64,000 nt of DNA. Source: an uncultured Paracoccaceae bacterium. GTDB lineage: Bacteria; Pseudomonadota; Alphaproteobacteria; Rhodobacterales; Rhodobacteraceae. Under the pieces are notes generated by a model, which was given only the letters and a program-made list of their open reading frames with translations, was not told the DNA's origin and searched no databases. The stretch lies in the NCBI GenBank assembly GCA_947503965.1, contig CANNFU010000005.1, positions 62,001 to 126,000 of the forward strand, read 5' to 3'. Position numbers and translations under genes: made by a program. Below, piece by piece: positions 1 to 8,335 of the stretch (its first letter is position 1; every line of letters starts with the position of its first letter).

Positions 1-270
1 CGCGCGCCCGTCGCCCAGTTGCGGGTTCCAGTTGCCAAACTGATGGCCCGCATAAACCTGTGCAAGCGGGGCGGCCCCATCGGGGATGTGGTTGCCGGCA
101 AAGACCTTTGCTGCGCTGTCGCCTGTCAGCATCGCAGGATCGATGCCCACCAGCTTTGCCAATTCCGCATTGATTACAATGATTTGCGGGTCTTTGACAG
201 GCGTCGGCAATTGCGCCGTAAACATCTGCGACGGCAGCTTGGCATAAGAGTTGTCAAACGGGATCTTCAT
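1..270 (-). CDS. selO: SelO-family protein AMPylase (5' part, cut by window edge)
   Basis: The first 90 residues are visible, starting at the ATG at 270 and running off the left edge. They include the segment YAGHQFGNWNPQLGDGRA, which is a signature of the SelO/YdiU (formerly UPF0061) pseudokinase family. Family members transfer AMP to protein Ser/Thr/Tyr residues and are tied to redox homeostasis. The gene begins inside the stop codon of the nucleoside hydrolase upstream (TGATG, one shared base), so the two are probably translationally coupled. The kinase-like core and C-terminus lie outside the window and cannot be checked. Confidence 0.9.
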   Translation of the reverse strand, partial: MKIPFDNSYAKLPSQMFTAQLPTPVKDPQIIVINAELAKLVGIDPAMLTGDSAAKVFAGNHIPDGAAPLAQVYAGHQFGNWNPQLGDGRA

Positions 271-1211
271 CAGAGGCGGGCCAGTCTTGCAGCAAGCAAT
301 GCGTAAAAACCGGACGCATCAAGATCTTTCATGAACATCGCATTGGCCGGGCGGTCGGTGACGCGCCACCAATCGGCGACAGTCATGCCAAGGGTCAGGG
401 TCGACTCCGTCTCAATCTCCACATTGATATGCCGCCCCTGGAAAAGCTGCGGCTCAATCAGGTAGGCGATGGTGCAGGGGTCGTGCAAAGGCGCACCTTC
501 TGATCCGTACTTCTCCATATCAAACCGTTCAAAGAAATCCGTCCAGGCCGCGACCATGTCGCCGACCTTGCTATGCATGGACCGGAATGCGTCGATGCGC
601 GGTTTTGTGGTCAGCGCCTTATGGGTCACGTCCAGCGGCATCACCGTTAGCGGCACACCTGCGGCGAACACGATCTTGGCGGCCTCAGGATCGACGTAGA
701 CATTGAACTCGGCCGTTGGGGTAATGTTGCCCACCTCGAAATAGGCTCCGCCCATCAGCACGATTTCCTGCACGCGGTCCACGATGTCAGGCGCGCGCTG
801 AAACGCGGTTGCGATATTCGTCAGCGGGCCAATCGGGCAAAGGGTGACGGTACCGCTGGGCTCTGACCGCAGCGTATCAATAATGAAATCTACACCATGC
901 TGTTCCTGCAACGGCATGGTCGGGTCGTCCATCGGCGGGCCATCAAGACCGGTTTTGCCGTGCACATGCTCTGCCGTGACCAGTTTGCGCGTCATCGGCG
1001 CATCGCAACCTGCGAATACCTTTACATCGGGCCGCCCGGCGAGTTCGCAAACGATGCGGGCGTTCTTTTGGGTCAGTGCCAGCGGGACATTCCCGGCAAC
1101 GGCTGTGATACCCAACAGATCAATATCTTCGGGCGAAGCCAGCGCAAGAAGAATGGCGACCGCGTCGTCCTGACCGGGATCGGTATCGATAATGATCTTG
1201 CGGGGTGCCAT
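270..1211 (-). CDS. Inosine-uridine-type nucleoside hydrolase
   Basis: A 313-residue protein, the normal length for this family. It opens with IIIDTDPGQDDAVA, the Asp cluster that binds the catalytic Ca2+ in nucleoside N-ribohydrolases. NVYVDPEAA and the late HDP segment fit the ribose-binding and metal-binding parts of the same fold. Such enzymes split the N-glycosidic bond of nucleosides to free base and ribose in salvage. Substrate range (purine, pyrimidine or broad) cannot be read from sequence. The stop codon overlaps the selO start by one base. A 60-base gap separates it from the small gene upstream. Confidence 0.9.
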   Translation of the reverse strand: MAPRKIIIDTDPGQDDAVAILLALASPEDIDLLGITAVAGNVPLALTQKNARIVCELAGRPDVKVFAGCDAPMTRKLVTAEHVHGKTGLDGPPMDDPTMPLQEQHGVDFIIDTLRSEPSGTVTLCPIGPLTNIATAFQRAPDIVDRVQEIVLMGGAYFEVGNITPTAEFNVYVDPEAAKIVFAAGVPLTVMPLDVTHKALTTKPRIDAFRSMHSKVGDMVAAWTDFFERFDMEKYGSEGAPLHDPCTIAYLIEPQLFQGRHINVEIETESTLTLGMTVADWWRVTDRPANAMFMKDLDASGFYALLAARLARL

Positions 1212-1271
1212 GCATTGGTCCTTAAATGATTAACCTGCAAAGTGGGGCACGAGGCGGGCAGGGGCAAGGGG

Positions 1272-1478
1272 TCAGACGCGCCCATATTCGCTAAGGCGAT
1301 CATAAAGCGGTGTTGTTGCAGCATGACCTGTCTCCAACGCAAAGACATAGGCTTGCGTCAGATAAAAGCAGGTCGCATCGACCGTCGCGGCCTGATCTGC
1401 GGCGCGGGTATAAAGCGTGACCAATGCCGTAAGATCGTCGCGGGCATGGGCATCCAGCAATGCCTCATCCAGCGTCAT
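1272..1478 (-). CDS. 68-residue protein overlapping the Rieske gene
   Basis: I do not recognise this protein. Reading from the ATG at 1478 gives 68 residues starting MTLDEALLDAHARDDL and ending YDRLSEYGRV. The sequence is mostly helical, with a single Cys and no signal peptide or membrane segment. Its start lies 14 bases inside the 3' end of the Rieske oxygenase gene, on the same strand and in another frame, which suggests coupled translation. An upstream extension of the frame into the Rieske gene reads as a shadow and was discarded. Possible role: a small partner of the oxygenase; this is inference from position only. Confidence 0.6.
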   Translation of the reverse strand: MTLDEALLDAHARDDLTALVTLYTRAADQAATVDATCFYLTQAYVFALETGHAATTPLYDRLSEYGRV

Positions 1479-2616
1479 GCATCGCGATCTTGCCAGCCAC
1501 CCAATCATGAAAGCAGTGGGTTGGTCCGTCCATGGCCGGGCTAAAGCGACCGCCATCGAAACCCGGCGCGGACCGACCCTTTTGCATGCCTTCGACGACA
1601 AAGATGTCCTCTTCAAAGACCTCGCGCCATTGCGCGCTGTTGCGCACACGCAGGGCGTCGTCCGTATCAGGCGTGGCGTAGTAGAGATGCACATGTTCGT
1701 GTGTGATATCGTGCGTTTGCGGCGCAAGCAGGATGACAAAGGCATGATCGCGCTGCACGCCCAGCAGGACGTTGGGATAAACCGTCACGTATTCGCCGCC
1801 GGCTTCCCATTTATCGCTCAGGCCGGGAAAATCCGGAAATGTCCGGCCAGCCTCGTCCTTCAACTGGCGATAGACCAGCGTGCCTTGGCCGGAATATTTG
1901 CCCGGTTCATTGATGTTGTAATGATCCTCTAACCGCGAATAGCTGTTCAGGCCGGGATGCACCCACGGCAGATGATAGCTTTCGCAATAGTTTTCGACGG
2001 CCAGTTTCCAGTTGGTCTGCACATCCAGCGTAAACCGGCTATCCGTTCCACCATGATGCATAGGCTGATCGAATTCGGACCAGCGGGCGATCAGATCAGC
2101 GTGCGCGTCCGCAAACGGTTCAGCCTGACCATCGAGATTTATGAAGACGGTGTTGAACCAGATATGGCTGCGCACCTCGATCAACCCGAGGGTGGCCTTA
2201 TCGATCGCCTCATGGGTGTTGTGACCGGGGCCGCCGACATGCGGGGTCGATACCAGCGTGCCATCTGTTGCGTAACACCAGGAATGATAGGGGCAGCGGA
2301 TCGCACCTTCGATCTTCTTGGGCTCAGAGACCAGAATCATGCCGCGATGACGACAGATGTTTTGAAAAACACGCACTTGCCCCGCACGATCGCGGATCAG
2401 CAAAAGCGGGATACCCAGGAACGTGATTGGTTTTGCGTCACCATTTTGCGGAACATCGGCCGTAACAGCCAGCCCGGTCCAGCTCGACATCAGCACCGCG
2501 TGTTTTTCGCGTTCAAAGACATCCGCGTCGGTATAGTGGGCATTGGGCAGGCCACGTGCATGTTCAACGGGGCGGTGGACAGCGTCCAGCGCGTCATGAT
2601 CGGCGTCTTTTGCCAT
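1465..2616 (-). CDS. Rieske non-heme iron oxygenase, alpha subunit
   Basis: A 383-residue aromatic-ring-hydroxylating-dioxygenase-type protein. The Rieske 2Fe-2S ligands are visible as Cys88-x-His90 and Cys108-x-x-His111. The catalytic mononuclear iron site is in NWKLAVENYCESYHLPWVHP, with His215 and His220; the acidic third ligand is probably in FEEDIFVVEG. The sequence is of the single-component type seen in glycine-betaine, carnitine and choline monooxygenases, so a quaternary-amine substrate is plausible but unproven. The start at 2616 is chosen for a good ribosome-binding site (CGGAGG, eight bases upstream); the frame stays open further upstream. No reductase gene is adjacent, so electron donors must be encoded elsewhere. 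Confidence 0.88.
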   Translation of the reverse strand: MAKDADHDALDAVHRPVEHARGLPNAHYTDADVFEREKHAVLMSSWTGLAVTADVPQNGDAKPITFLGIPLLLIRDRAGQVRVFQNICRHRGMILVSEPKKIEGAIRCPYHSWCYATDGTLVSTPHVGGPGHNTHEAIDKATLGLIEVRSHIWFNTVFINLDGQAEPFADAHADLIARWSEFDQPMHHGGTDSRFTLDVQTNWKLAVENYCESYHLPWVHPGLNSYSRLEDHYNINEPGKYSGQGTLVYRQLKDEAGRTFPDFPGLSDKWEAGGEYVTVYPNVLLGVQRDHAFVILLAPQTHDITHEHVHLYYATPDTDDALRVRNSAQWREVFEEDIFVVEGMQKGRSAPGFDGGRFSPAMDGPTHCFHDWVAGKIAMHDAG

Positions 2617-2946
2617 TCTGCAATCCTCCGTACTACACAATGCTAAAGCAAAGCGGACAGAAATGGCGGCCTGAGCGCGACCTTGGTTTTTCCGACTCCG
2701 ACATGGGTCATGGGCGATATGGGCCAATAACAGCCGAGTATGGTAACATGGCTAGGAAAAGAATTGCCTGTTGCGCACAAGCTGCGATTCGTAGGCGCCC
2801 TTTTGCGCACATTGTCGCGTAATTTGGCACAGAGACGCCGTATTTGACTGGTTGTTTCCTCCCCTCTGGAAAAACTTGGCGACAGCGCTCATCTACGATA
2901 CCGAAGGCACCAACGCCTTCTTCATGTCCTAACTAGGAGAACGATA
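2617..2946. other. Divergent intergenic region, Rieske / EF-hand genes
   Basis: This 330-base gap separates two divergent genes and must hold both promoters. No coding sequence is convincing. The clearest pattern is a direct repeat of TTGCGCACA at 2771-2779 and 2803-2811, 32 bases apart (about three helical turns), each built on the palindrome TGCGCA. It could bind a regulator of the Rieske operon. No clean -35/-10 pair was found. Confidence 0.4.
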
Positions 2947-3189
2947 ATGACCCGTACGACTAAGCTGCTGACACCACTCGCTGTTCTGACTGTGCTGGCT
3001 GTTCCAGCTTTTGCTCAGGACGCCGCAATCGATGTGAACGGCGATGGGATGTACAGCTTTCCTGAACTTCAGGCAGTGATGCCCGAAATGACAGAAGAAG
3101 ACTTCACAACGCTGGACGTATCCGGCGACGGCATGCTGGATACAGACGAGATCACAGCTGCGACAGAAGCTGGCTTGCTGCCAGAATAA
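2947..3189 (+). CDS. Secreted EF-hand calcium-binding protein
   Basis: An 80-residue protein with an N-terminal signal peptide (hydrophobic run to about residue 21, cleavage near AFA-QD) and two complete EF-hand loops. Loop 1 spans Asp29 to Glu40 (DVNGDGMYSFPE) and loop 2 spans Asp57 to Glu68 (DVSGDGMLDTDE). All coordinating positions are acidic or Ser/Asn as expected. A strong ribosome-binding site (AGGAGA) precedes the ATG. It is probably a periplasmic Ca2+ sensor or buffer; the partner is unknown. It stands alone between a Rieske gene and the ilv operon, with hairpins downstream. Confidence 0.85.
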   Translation: MTRTTKLLTPLAVLTVLAVPAFAQDAAIDVNGDGMYSFPELQAVMPEMTEEDFTTLDVSGDGMLDTDEITAATEAGLLPE

Positions 3190-3197
3190 CGCGTGGT

Positions 3198-3231
3198 GCG
3201 GCGTTGGGTCAGCCCTCTGATCCAACGCCGC
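3198..3231 (+). terminator. Hairpin after the EF-hand gene
   Basis: The arms 3198-3212 and 3217-3231 pair over 15 bases with one G-U wobble around a CCCT loop. It sits nine bases after the EF-hand stop codon. There is no U-run behind it, so it may protect the 3' end rather than terminate. Confidence 0.5.
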
Positions 3232-3277
3232 CCGCGCCCCTCGCGTCTCGCCCCAATCGGATGCGGGGGGCTGCAAG

Positions 3278-3316
3278 AGAGCCTGGCCGGTTTCTTCCCT
3301 GCGGTCAGGCTCTTTG
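3278..3316. terminator. Probable bidirectional terminator between EF-hand gene and ilvH
   Basis: AGAGCCTGGCCG (3278-3289) pairs with CGGTCAGGCTCT (3302-3313), 12 base pairs with one wobble, followed by a short TTT. It lies between two convergent genes, where a shared terminator is expected. Confidence 0.6.
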
Positions 3317-3320
3317 TATG

Positions 3321-3887
3321 TCAGGCGGTCGCGCCGCGTGACAATGCGGCAACGCCTGTTCGGGCGATTTCCTGCAGGCCAAGCGGCTGCATGAGTTCGG
3401 CAAAGGCATCGATTTTCTCGGATGTGCCGGTAATCTCGAAAACGAATGATTCCAAGGTGCTATCAACAACATTTGCCCTGAAAATATCCGCCAGACGAAT
3501 GGCTTCGATCCGGTGATCGCCGGTCCCCTGCACCTTAAATAGCGCCAGCTCGCGTTCCACGGACGGCCCTTCGACGGTCAGGTCGTTGACCGTATGGACA
3601 TCCACGATGCGGCCCAGTTGCGCCTTGATCTGTGTGATGATTTGCGGCGTTCCGGTGGTGACGATCGTAATGCGTGACCTGTGGCCCAAGTGGTCAACCT
3701 CTGCCACGGTCAAGCTGTCGATGTTGTAGCCACGCCCAGAAAACAACCCGATCACGCGGGCCAGAACGCCGGGCTCGTTTTCGACCAGAATAGCCAGCGT
3801 GTGCCGCTCCTCCTTGTCGGAAAAGGTCGGACGCAGGTTATAAGCCGAATGGCTGGTGGCGCCTTTTTTGATCTTGAGCGGTGACAT
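3321..3887 (-). CDS. ilvH: Acetolactate synthase small (regulatory) subunit
   Basis: A 188-residue regulatory subunit with an N-terminal ACT domain (HTLAILVENEPGVLARVIGLFSGRGYNIDSL would be its core; only the first part is quoted in motif terms: the NEPGVLARV turn) and a C-terminal ACT-like half. It activates the catalytic subunit and confers valine feedback inhibition in isoleucine/valine synthesis. The start at 3887 gives the normal family N-terminus; the open frame upstream overlaps the preceding gene and was dropped. It is the last gene of the ilv operon, 13 bases after a GT87-type gene instead of directly after ilvI, which is unusual. Confidence 0.95.
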   Translation of the reverse strand: MSPLKIKKGATSHSAYNLRPTFSDKEERHTLAILVENEPGVLARVIGLFSGRGYNIDSLTVAEVDHLGHRSRITIVTTGTPQIITQIKAQLGRIVDVHTVNDLTVEGPSVERELALFKVQGTGDHRIEAIRLADIFRANVVDSTLESFVFEITGTSEKIDAFAELMQPLGLQEIARTGVAALSRGATA

Positions 3888-3900
3888 GTCTTTCGACCTT

Positions 3901-5112
3901 TCAGGTTTTGGCGGCGGGTTGGCCTGTTCTAAGCTGCAAGAGGCTAAAAGCAAAGGCCAGTAGTAAGATGGATGGCACAATGATGGTCGGATAAATCCAT
4001 GGGATCTGGAAAAAATAGGTATTCCACAAGGTGATGCCGGGGCCGCCCAGGATAATGCCCAGGATCAGCCAGAAGAGTGGACCACGATTAGTATACGCAG
4101 CGCGATAGATAAAGAGAGCCACGAGCGCGGAAATGCCCGCGTCGTAATGCCAGAGATACGGCGTGGATAACGGAATTGCCGCACATAACAGCGCGCACGC
4201 ATGATCAGACTGCGCGCCGTATTTGCGCCATGCCCAGAATAATATTGGTACCATCACGATGAGCAACGCGATGTTGGAATATATGGCAATCTCGGTAGGG
4301 GCGCCCAGACGAGCGATCAACGCGGCAAAGCTCGACATGGACTGGCTCTCTGCAAAAAATGCAGCAATCGATGCGCCATGGTTGGAGGACACCTCTATCC
4401 ACCGCGTAAAATAAGCAAAGCCATAGATTGCTGTTGCGCCAGCATGCAAAACCACTGTTATCACGGTGGCAGCAATAATTGTCAGATATCTGCGGTCTGC
4501 CAAAAGAACGATGGGGATCAACAGTCCCAGTGTCGGCTTGAGCGTCAGCAATGCGAAAAATAGACCCGCAAGGATGTGCCGGTCTTGGCGCATTGCGCTG
4601 ATCGCCGCCAACAGACCGACACACCAGAGGATCGTGAATTGTCCAACAAGAAGAGCAGGTAGCCATGCCGGTGCAAAAGCGATGGCAAACAGGGCGGTCA
4701 AATCGTCTGGAAAGTAACGACGAAGGCACAGTGCCAGAAGGCCGATCGATACAAACTGAAAGCCAACATAGGCGGGTATGAATGGCAATGCGCCCAACGG
4801 CATGATCGCCACCGCCATCGGCGCGGGATAGAGCCAGTACAAGTTAACCGTGCCACAGGCGGAATAGGCTTGTTCGAGCGTCTCGCGGTTAAACGCTGCA
4901 ATTGGATTAAAGTCGAGTGCGAGCCGGGCTGCGCCCCAAATTGCGTGGAAGTCGACAAATCGCGCAACGCATTCATCCTGATCTGGGATGTCGATACCTG
5001 TGGAGATGAAAGTCACAACAATAATGACCAGCGTCAGCGCATTCATACAGGCGAGCCATAAGTAGCGTTGCCTGATCGTAATCAATCTCGATTCTGCGAA
5101 TAGGTGAGACAT
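3901..5112 (-). CDS. GT87/DUF2029-type polytopic membrane protein (copy A)
   Basis: A 403-residue membrane protein with about ten hydrophobic helices. The segment LLTLKPTLGLLIP is the hallmark of the DUF2029/GT87 family, GT-C-fold glycosyltransferases that use polyprenyl-phosphate sugars (mannosyl donors in actinobacteria). The first outward loop carries acidic residues (DIPDQDECVARFVDFHAIWG) in the place where GT-C enzymes hold catalytic Asp. It is a clear paralogue of copy B just upstream: both share FHAIWGAAR-ALD, RETLEQAYSAC, AIPLSTPYLWH and other blocks. Start at 5112 is not strongly supported by a ribosome-binding site. It lies between ilvI and ilvH on the same strand. Acceptor and donor are unknown. 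Confidence 0.75.
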   Translation of the reverse strand: MSHLFAESRLITIRQRYLWLACMNALTLVIIVVTFISTGIDIPDQDECVARFVDFHAIWGAARLALDFNPIAAFNRETLEQAYSACGTVNLYWLYPAPMAVAIMPLGALPFIPAYVGFQFVSIGLLALCLRRYFPDDLTALFAIAFAPAWLPALLVGQFTILWCVGLLAAISAMRQDRHILAGLFFALLTLKPTLGLLIPIVLLADRRYLTIIAATVITVVLHAGATAIYGFAYFTRWIEVSSNHGASIAAFFAESQSMSSFAALIARLGAPTEIAIYSNIALLIVMVPILFWAWRKYGAQSDHACALLCAAIPLSTPYLWHYDAGISALVALFIYRAAYTNRGPLFWLILGIILGGPGITLWNTYFFQIPWIYPTIIVPSILLLAFAFSLLQLRTGQPAAKT

Positions 5113-5313
5113 AGTAGACTTGCCGGTTAAATTGCGCTTTTGGTCTGCCGCGGATCGGGGCACATACTGTTGCTAAGTTGTGCCTTGGGTGGCCCATGCT
5201 CCTTTGGTTGCGGGTGTCTTGAGTTCATCCGCATCAGCTATCTATCAATTGTTGTACCACGACAGAATTCTTACGGGCGCGGCGGTTTTGAATTTGGGCC
5301 TTTCAGGCGGTGG

Positions 5314-6507
5314 TCATGATCGTTTCTGGGAAAGCTGCCAAAGACTAGCCCCAAAGGCTAGCATTAGAACGACAGGATCGACAATTGTGGGGATAACGCC
5401 ACTGAATTGAAATGTGTAGGCGTTCAAAATCGTAATGCCTGGGCCAGCCCACAATATGAACAGGACACCCCAAAAGACGGGATGACGTTCGTGGGTGCCG
5501 TGAAGGAACAGAAAAAGCGCGGCCAAGACCGTAAATCCAGCGTCATTGTGCCAAAGATAGGGGGTCGATAACGGGATTGCAGCGCAAAGTGCGGCGCATG
5601 CAGCGTTTGATTTGGCGCCGTATCTGCGCCAAATCCAGAACAGGGTGATGGCAAGAACGACGAATATTCCAAGATTGAAAGACAATGCGGTATTGGGCGA
5701 CAGACCCAGACGGGCAACGAACGCAGCGACACTACCCATCGCGTCGATTGTGCCAATGTCACTGGCAAGCCTGGCACCATGGTCGCGCGATGCCTCCACC
5801 CAGGCCGGAAAGTAGTCAAACCCGTAATACACGAGTGCACCAATATGCACGATAATCGTCGTTATGATCGCTGCGGCGATGGTCGCATAGCGGCGATCGG
5901 CCAGCAGTATCACCGGGATCAAAAGCCCTAAGGTCGGTTTCAGTGTCAGCAGCCCGATCAGGACACCCGCAACGACGTGACGATCCGCACGCATGGCGCC
6001 AAGTGCAGCCATGAAACCCGCACACCACAGGAGCGTGAACTGTCCAATGACCAGTGCCGGTAACCACGCTGGTGCCACGGCAATCAGCATCAAGGCCGCT
6101 TTGTTATCATGCAGAAACGGCTTCATGCTCAGTGCAAGTGCGATGATCGAGAGCACGGCAAAGCCCAGGAATGCGACCAAAAAGGGCAGGGTGCCGAACG
6201 GGCTTATCAGTACCACCATGGGTGCCGGATACAGCCAGTACATCTTGACCTCTTTACACGCGGAATAGGCCTGTTCAAGCGTTTCACGCTGAAAGGCCGC
6301 GATAGCATCGCCATCCAGCGCGATACGCGCCGCACCCCAAATCGCATGGAAATCTATAAACTTCGTGACGCAACTATCACTTTCGGGGAAGTCGATCCCG
6401 AAATAGACGAACGTTGTGAATATGACAGCCATTGTCAGCGCGTTGATCCACGCAATCAGCTGGTGGCGCTGTTGCGTGGTCATTTGGCTGCCCATCATAC
6501 CGGTCAC
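5314..6507 (-). CDS. GT87/DUF2029-type polytopic membrane protein (copy B)
   Basis: A 397-residue paralogue of copy A with the same LLTLKPTLGLLIP hallmark, the DFHAIWGAARIALDGD outward loop and about ten membrane helices. It likely starts at the GTG at 6507: an AAAGG sequence overlapping the ilvI stop region sits seven to eight bases upstream, whereas ATG codons at 6498, 6495 and 6483 have weaker sites. Only 12 bases separate it from ilvI, so it should be co-transcribed. A 201-base gap with no recognised feature follows before copy A. Predicted activity: transfer of a sugar from a lipid-linked donor at the periplasmic face; substrate unknown. Confidence 0.75.
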   Translation of the reverse strand: MTGMMGSQMTTQQRHQLIAWINALTMAVIFTTFVYFGIDFPESDSCVTKFIDFHAIWGAARIALDGDAIAAFQRETLEQAYSACKEVKMYWLYPAPMVVLISPFGTLPFLVAFLGFAVLSIIALALSMKPFLHDNKAALMLIAVAPAWLPALVIGQFTLLWCAGFMAALGAMRADRHVVAGVLIGLLTLKPTLGLLIPVILLADRRYATIAAAIITTIIVHIGALVYYGFDYFPAWVEASRDHGARLASDIGTIDAMGSVAAFVARLGLSPNTALSFNLGIFVVLAITLFWIWRRYGAKSNAACAALCAAIPLSTPYLWHNDAGFTVLAALFLFLHGTHERHPVFWGVLFILWAGPGITILNAYTFQFSGVIPTIVDPVVLMLAFGASLWQLSQKRS

Positions 6508-6519
6508 GTCGGTGTGCCT

Positions 6520-8274
6520 TTAGACAAGCACGGCCCCACCCGCCTGAATGGCATTCGCTGTATCCGCATCTGCCCCCAGCAGCATTTCATTATGTGCCTT
6601 GCCGGACGGGATCATGGGGAAACAGTTTTCGTGCTTTTCCACCAGACAGTCAAAGATGACCGGTCCGTCATATGTGATCATTTCCATGATCGCGTCGTCC
6701 AGACTGTCAGGGTCTTGGCATTGGATGCCTTTTGCCCCGAATGCCTCGGCCAGTTTCACGAAATCGGGCAGGCTTTCGGACCAACTGGAGGAATAGCGCT
6801 CGCCATGCAACAATTCCTGCCATTGGCGCACCATGCCCAAGCGTTCGTTATTCAGGATGAACTGCTTCACCGGCAGGCCATATTGCATCGCCGTGCCCAT
6901 TTCCTGCATGTTCATCAGCCAAGACGCTTCGCCCGCTACATTGATGACCAGCGCGTCCGGATGCCCCATCTGCACGCCGATGGAAGCGGGGAAGCCGTAG
7001 CCCATGGTCCCCAGCCCACCGGATGTCATCCAGCGGTTGGGATCCTCGAACCCCAGATATTGCGCGGCCCACATCTGGTGCTGGCCGACCTCGGTACAAA
7101 TGTAGCGGTCGTGCTTCTTGGTCAGTTCTTCCAGCCGTGAAAGGGCATATTGCGGCTTGATCACCTTGCCTTCCTGTTTGAAGGCGAGGCAATCGACCTT
7201 TTTCCACTCGTTGATCTGATGCCACCATTTCGTGACGTTTTCCTTGTCGGTCTTGCGACCGCGGGATTTCCAGACGTTAAGCAGGTCTTCCAGCACATGG
7301 GCCACATCACCCAGGATCGGGATATCGACCTTGATCACCTTATTGATCGATGAAGCATCGATATCGATATGCGCTTTCTTCGAATGCGGGCTGAACGCAT
7401 CCAGCCGTCCGGTGATCCGGTCGTCAAAGCGCGCGCCGATATTGATCATCAGATCGCAGTCATGCATGGCCATGTTCGCCTCGTAGAGGCCGTGCATGCC
7501 CAGCATGCCGACCCAGTTTTCACCGGAAGCGGGGTAACAGCCCAGACCCATCAGGGTCGACGTGATCGGGAAACCTGTCGCGGCCACCAGTTCGCGCAGC
7601 AATTGCGACGCTGCGGGGCCAGAGTTTATAACACCACCGCCTGTATAGAAGATCGGGCGTTTCGCCGTCTCCATCGCCTTGGCCAATTCGGTGATCATCT
7701 CCATGTCACCTTTAACCTGCGGGTTGTAATGCGTCTCAACCTGCCGGGCTTCGGTATATTTGCCGGTGGCAAACTGCACGTCTTTAGGGATGTCGATCAC
7801 AACCGGGCCGGGGCGGCCGGATGTGGCGATATGGAATGCCTCGTGCAGGGTCGGGGCCAGCTTGTCGGTTTCTTTCACCAGCCAGTTATGCTTGGTGCAG
7901 GGGCGGGTGATGCCAACGGTGTCACATTCCTGAAATGCGTCAGAGCCGATCATGAAGGTCGGGACCTGTCCGGTCAGCACGACAATCGGGATCGAATCCA
8001 TCAGCGCATCCGTCAGGCCGGTGACGGCGTTCGTTGCACCCGGCCCGGATGTCACCAATGCGACGCCGGGCTTGCCCGTCGCGCGGGCATAGCCCTCTGC
8101 CGCGTGGACTGCGCCTTGTTCGTGGCGCACCAGCACGTGCTTGATGCTGTTTTGCTGAAAGATTTCGTCATAGATCGGTAGGACGGCGCCACCGGGGTAT
8201 CCAAAGACGACGTCCACGCCCTGATCAATCAGAGCTTGTACGACCATTTTTGCGCCCGTCATGGCTTTTGTCAT
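6520..8274 (-). CDS. ilvI: Acetolactate synthase large (catalytic) subunit
   Basis: A 584-residue thiamine-diphosphate enzyme that makes 2-acetolactate or 2-aceto-2-hydroxybutyrate, the first shared step to valine, leucine and isoleucine. The cofactor-activating Glu52 is in VRHEQGAVHAAEGYAR. The FAD and substrate regions (SGPGATNAVTGLTDALMDSIP, ERLGMVRQWQ) are intact. The Mg2+/ThDP motif, normally GDG or GDA, reads G448-Glu449-A450 followed by NN at 475-476, a conservative Asp-to-Glu change at the metal ligand. It is the first structural gene behind a leader-peptide attenuator. The usual partner ilvH is separated from it by two membrane-protein genes. Confidence 0.97.
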   Translation of the reverse strand: MTKAMTGAKMVVQALIDQGVDVVFGYPGGAVLPIYDEIFQQNSIKHVLVRHEQGAVHAAEGYARATGKPGVALVTSGPGATNAVTGLTDALMDSIPIVVLTGQVPTFMIGSDAFQECDTVGITRPCTKHNWLVKETDKLAPTLHEAFHIATSGRPGPVVIDIPKDVQFATGKYTEARQVETHYNPQVKGDMEMITELAKAMETAKRPIFYTGGGVINSGPAASQLLRELVAATGFPITSTLMGLGCYPASGENWVGMLGMHGLYEANMAMHDCDLMINIGARFDDRITGRLDAFSPHSKKAHIDIDASSINKVIKVDIPILGDVAHVLEDLLNVWKSRGRKTDKENVTKWWHQINEWKKVDCLAFKQEGKVIKPQYALSRLEELTKKHDRYICTEVGQHQMWAAQYLGFEDPNRWMTSGGLGTMGYGFPASIGVQMGHPDALVINVAGEASWLMNMQEMGTAMQYGLPVKQFILNNERLGMVRQWQELLHGERYSSSWSESLPDFVKLAEAFGAKGIQCQDPDSLDDAIMEMITYDGPVIFDCLVEKHENCFPMIPSGKAHNEMLLGADADTANAIQAGGAVLV

Positions 8275-8309
8275 TGTTCTCGCGTCCTTCGCGTTTTGGT
8301 TTCAGTCAC

Positions 8310-8335
8310 AAAAAAACCCCCGAGACTGTCGGGGG
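8310..8335 (-). terminator. Leader (attenuator) terminator upstream of ilvI
   Basis: On the minus strand CCCCCGA (8335-8329) pairs with TCGGGGG (8323-8317) around a CAGTC loop and is followed by seven U residues (8316-8310). It lies between a branched-chain leader peptide and ilvI, the classic place for an attenuator. Confidence 0.85.

Noticed and set aside
6109-7140. 343-codon plus-strand frame
   Set aside because: Antisense shadow of ilvI and the end of GT87 copy B; His/Arg-rich composition and no family motif.
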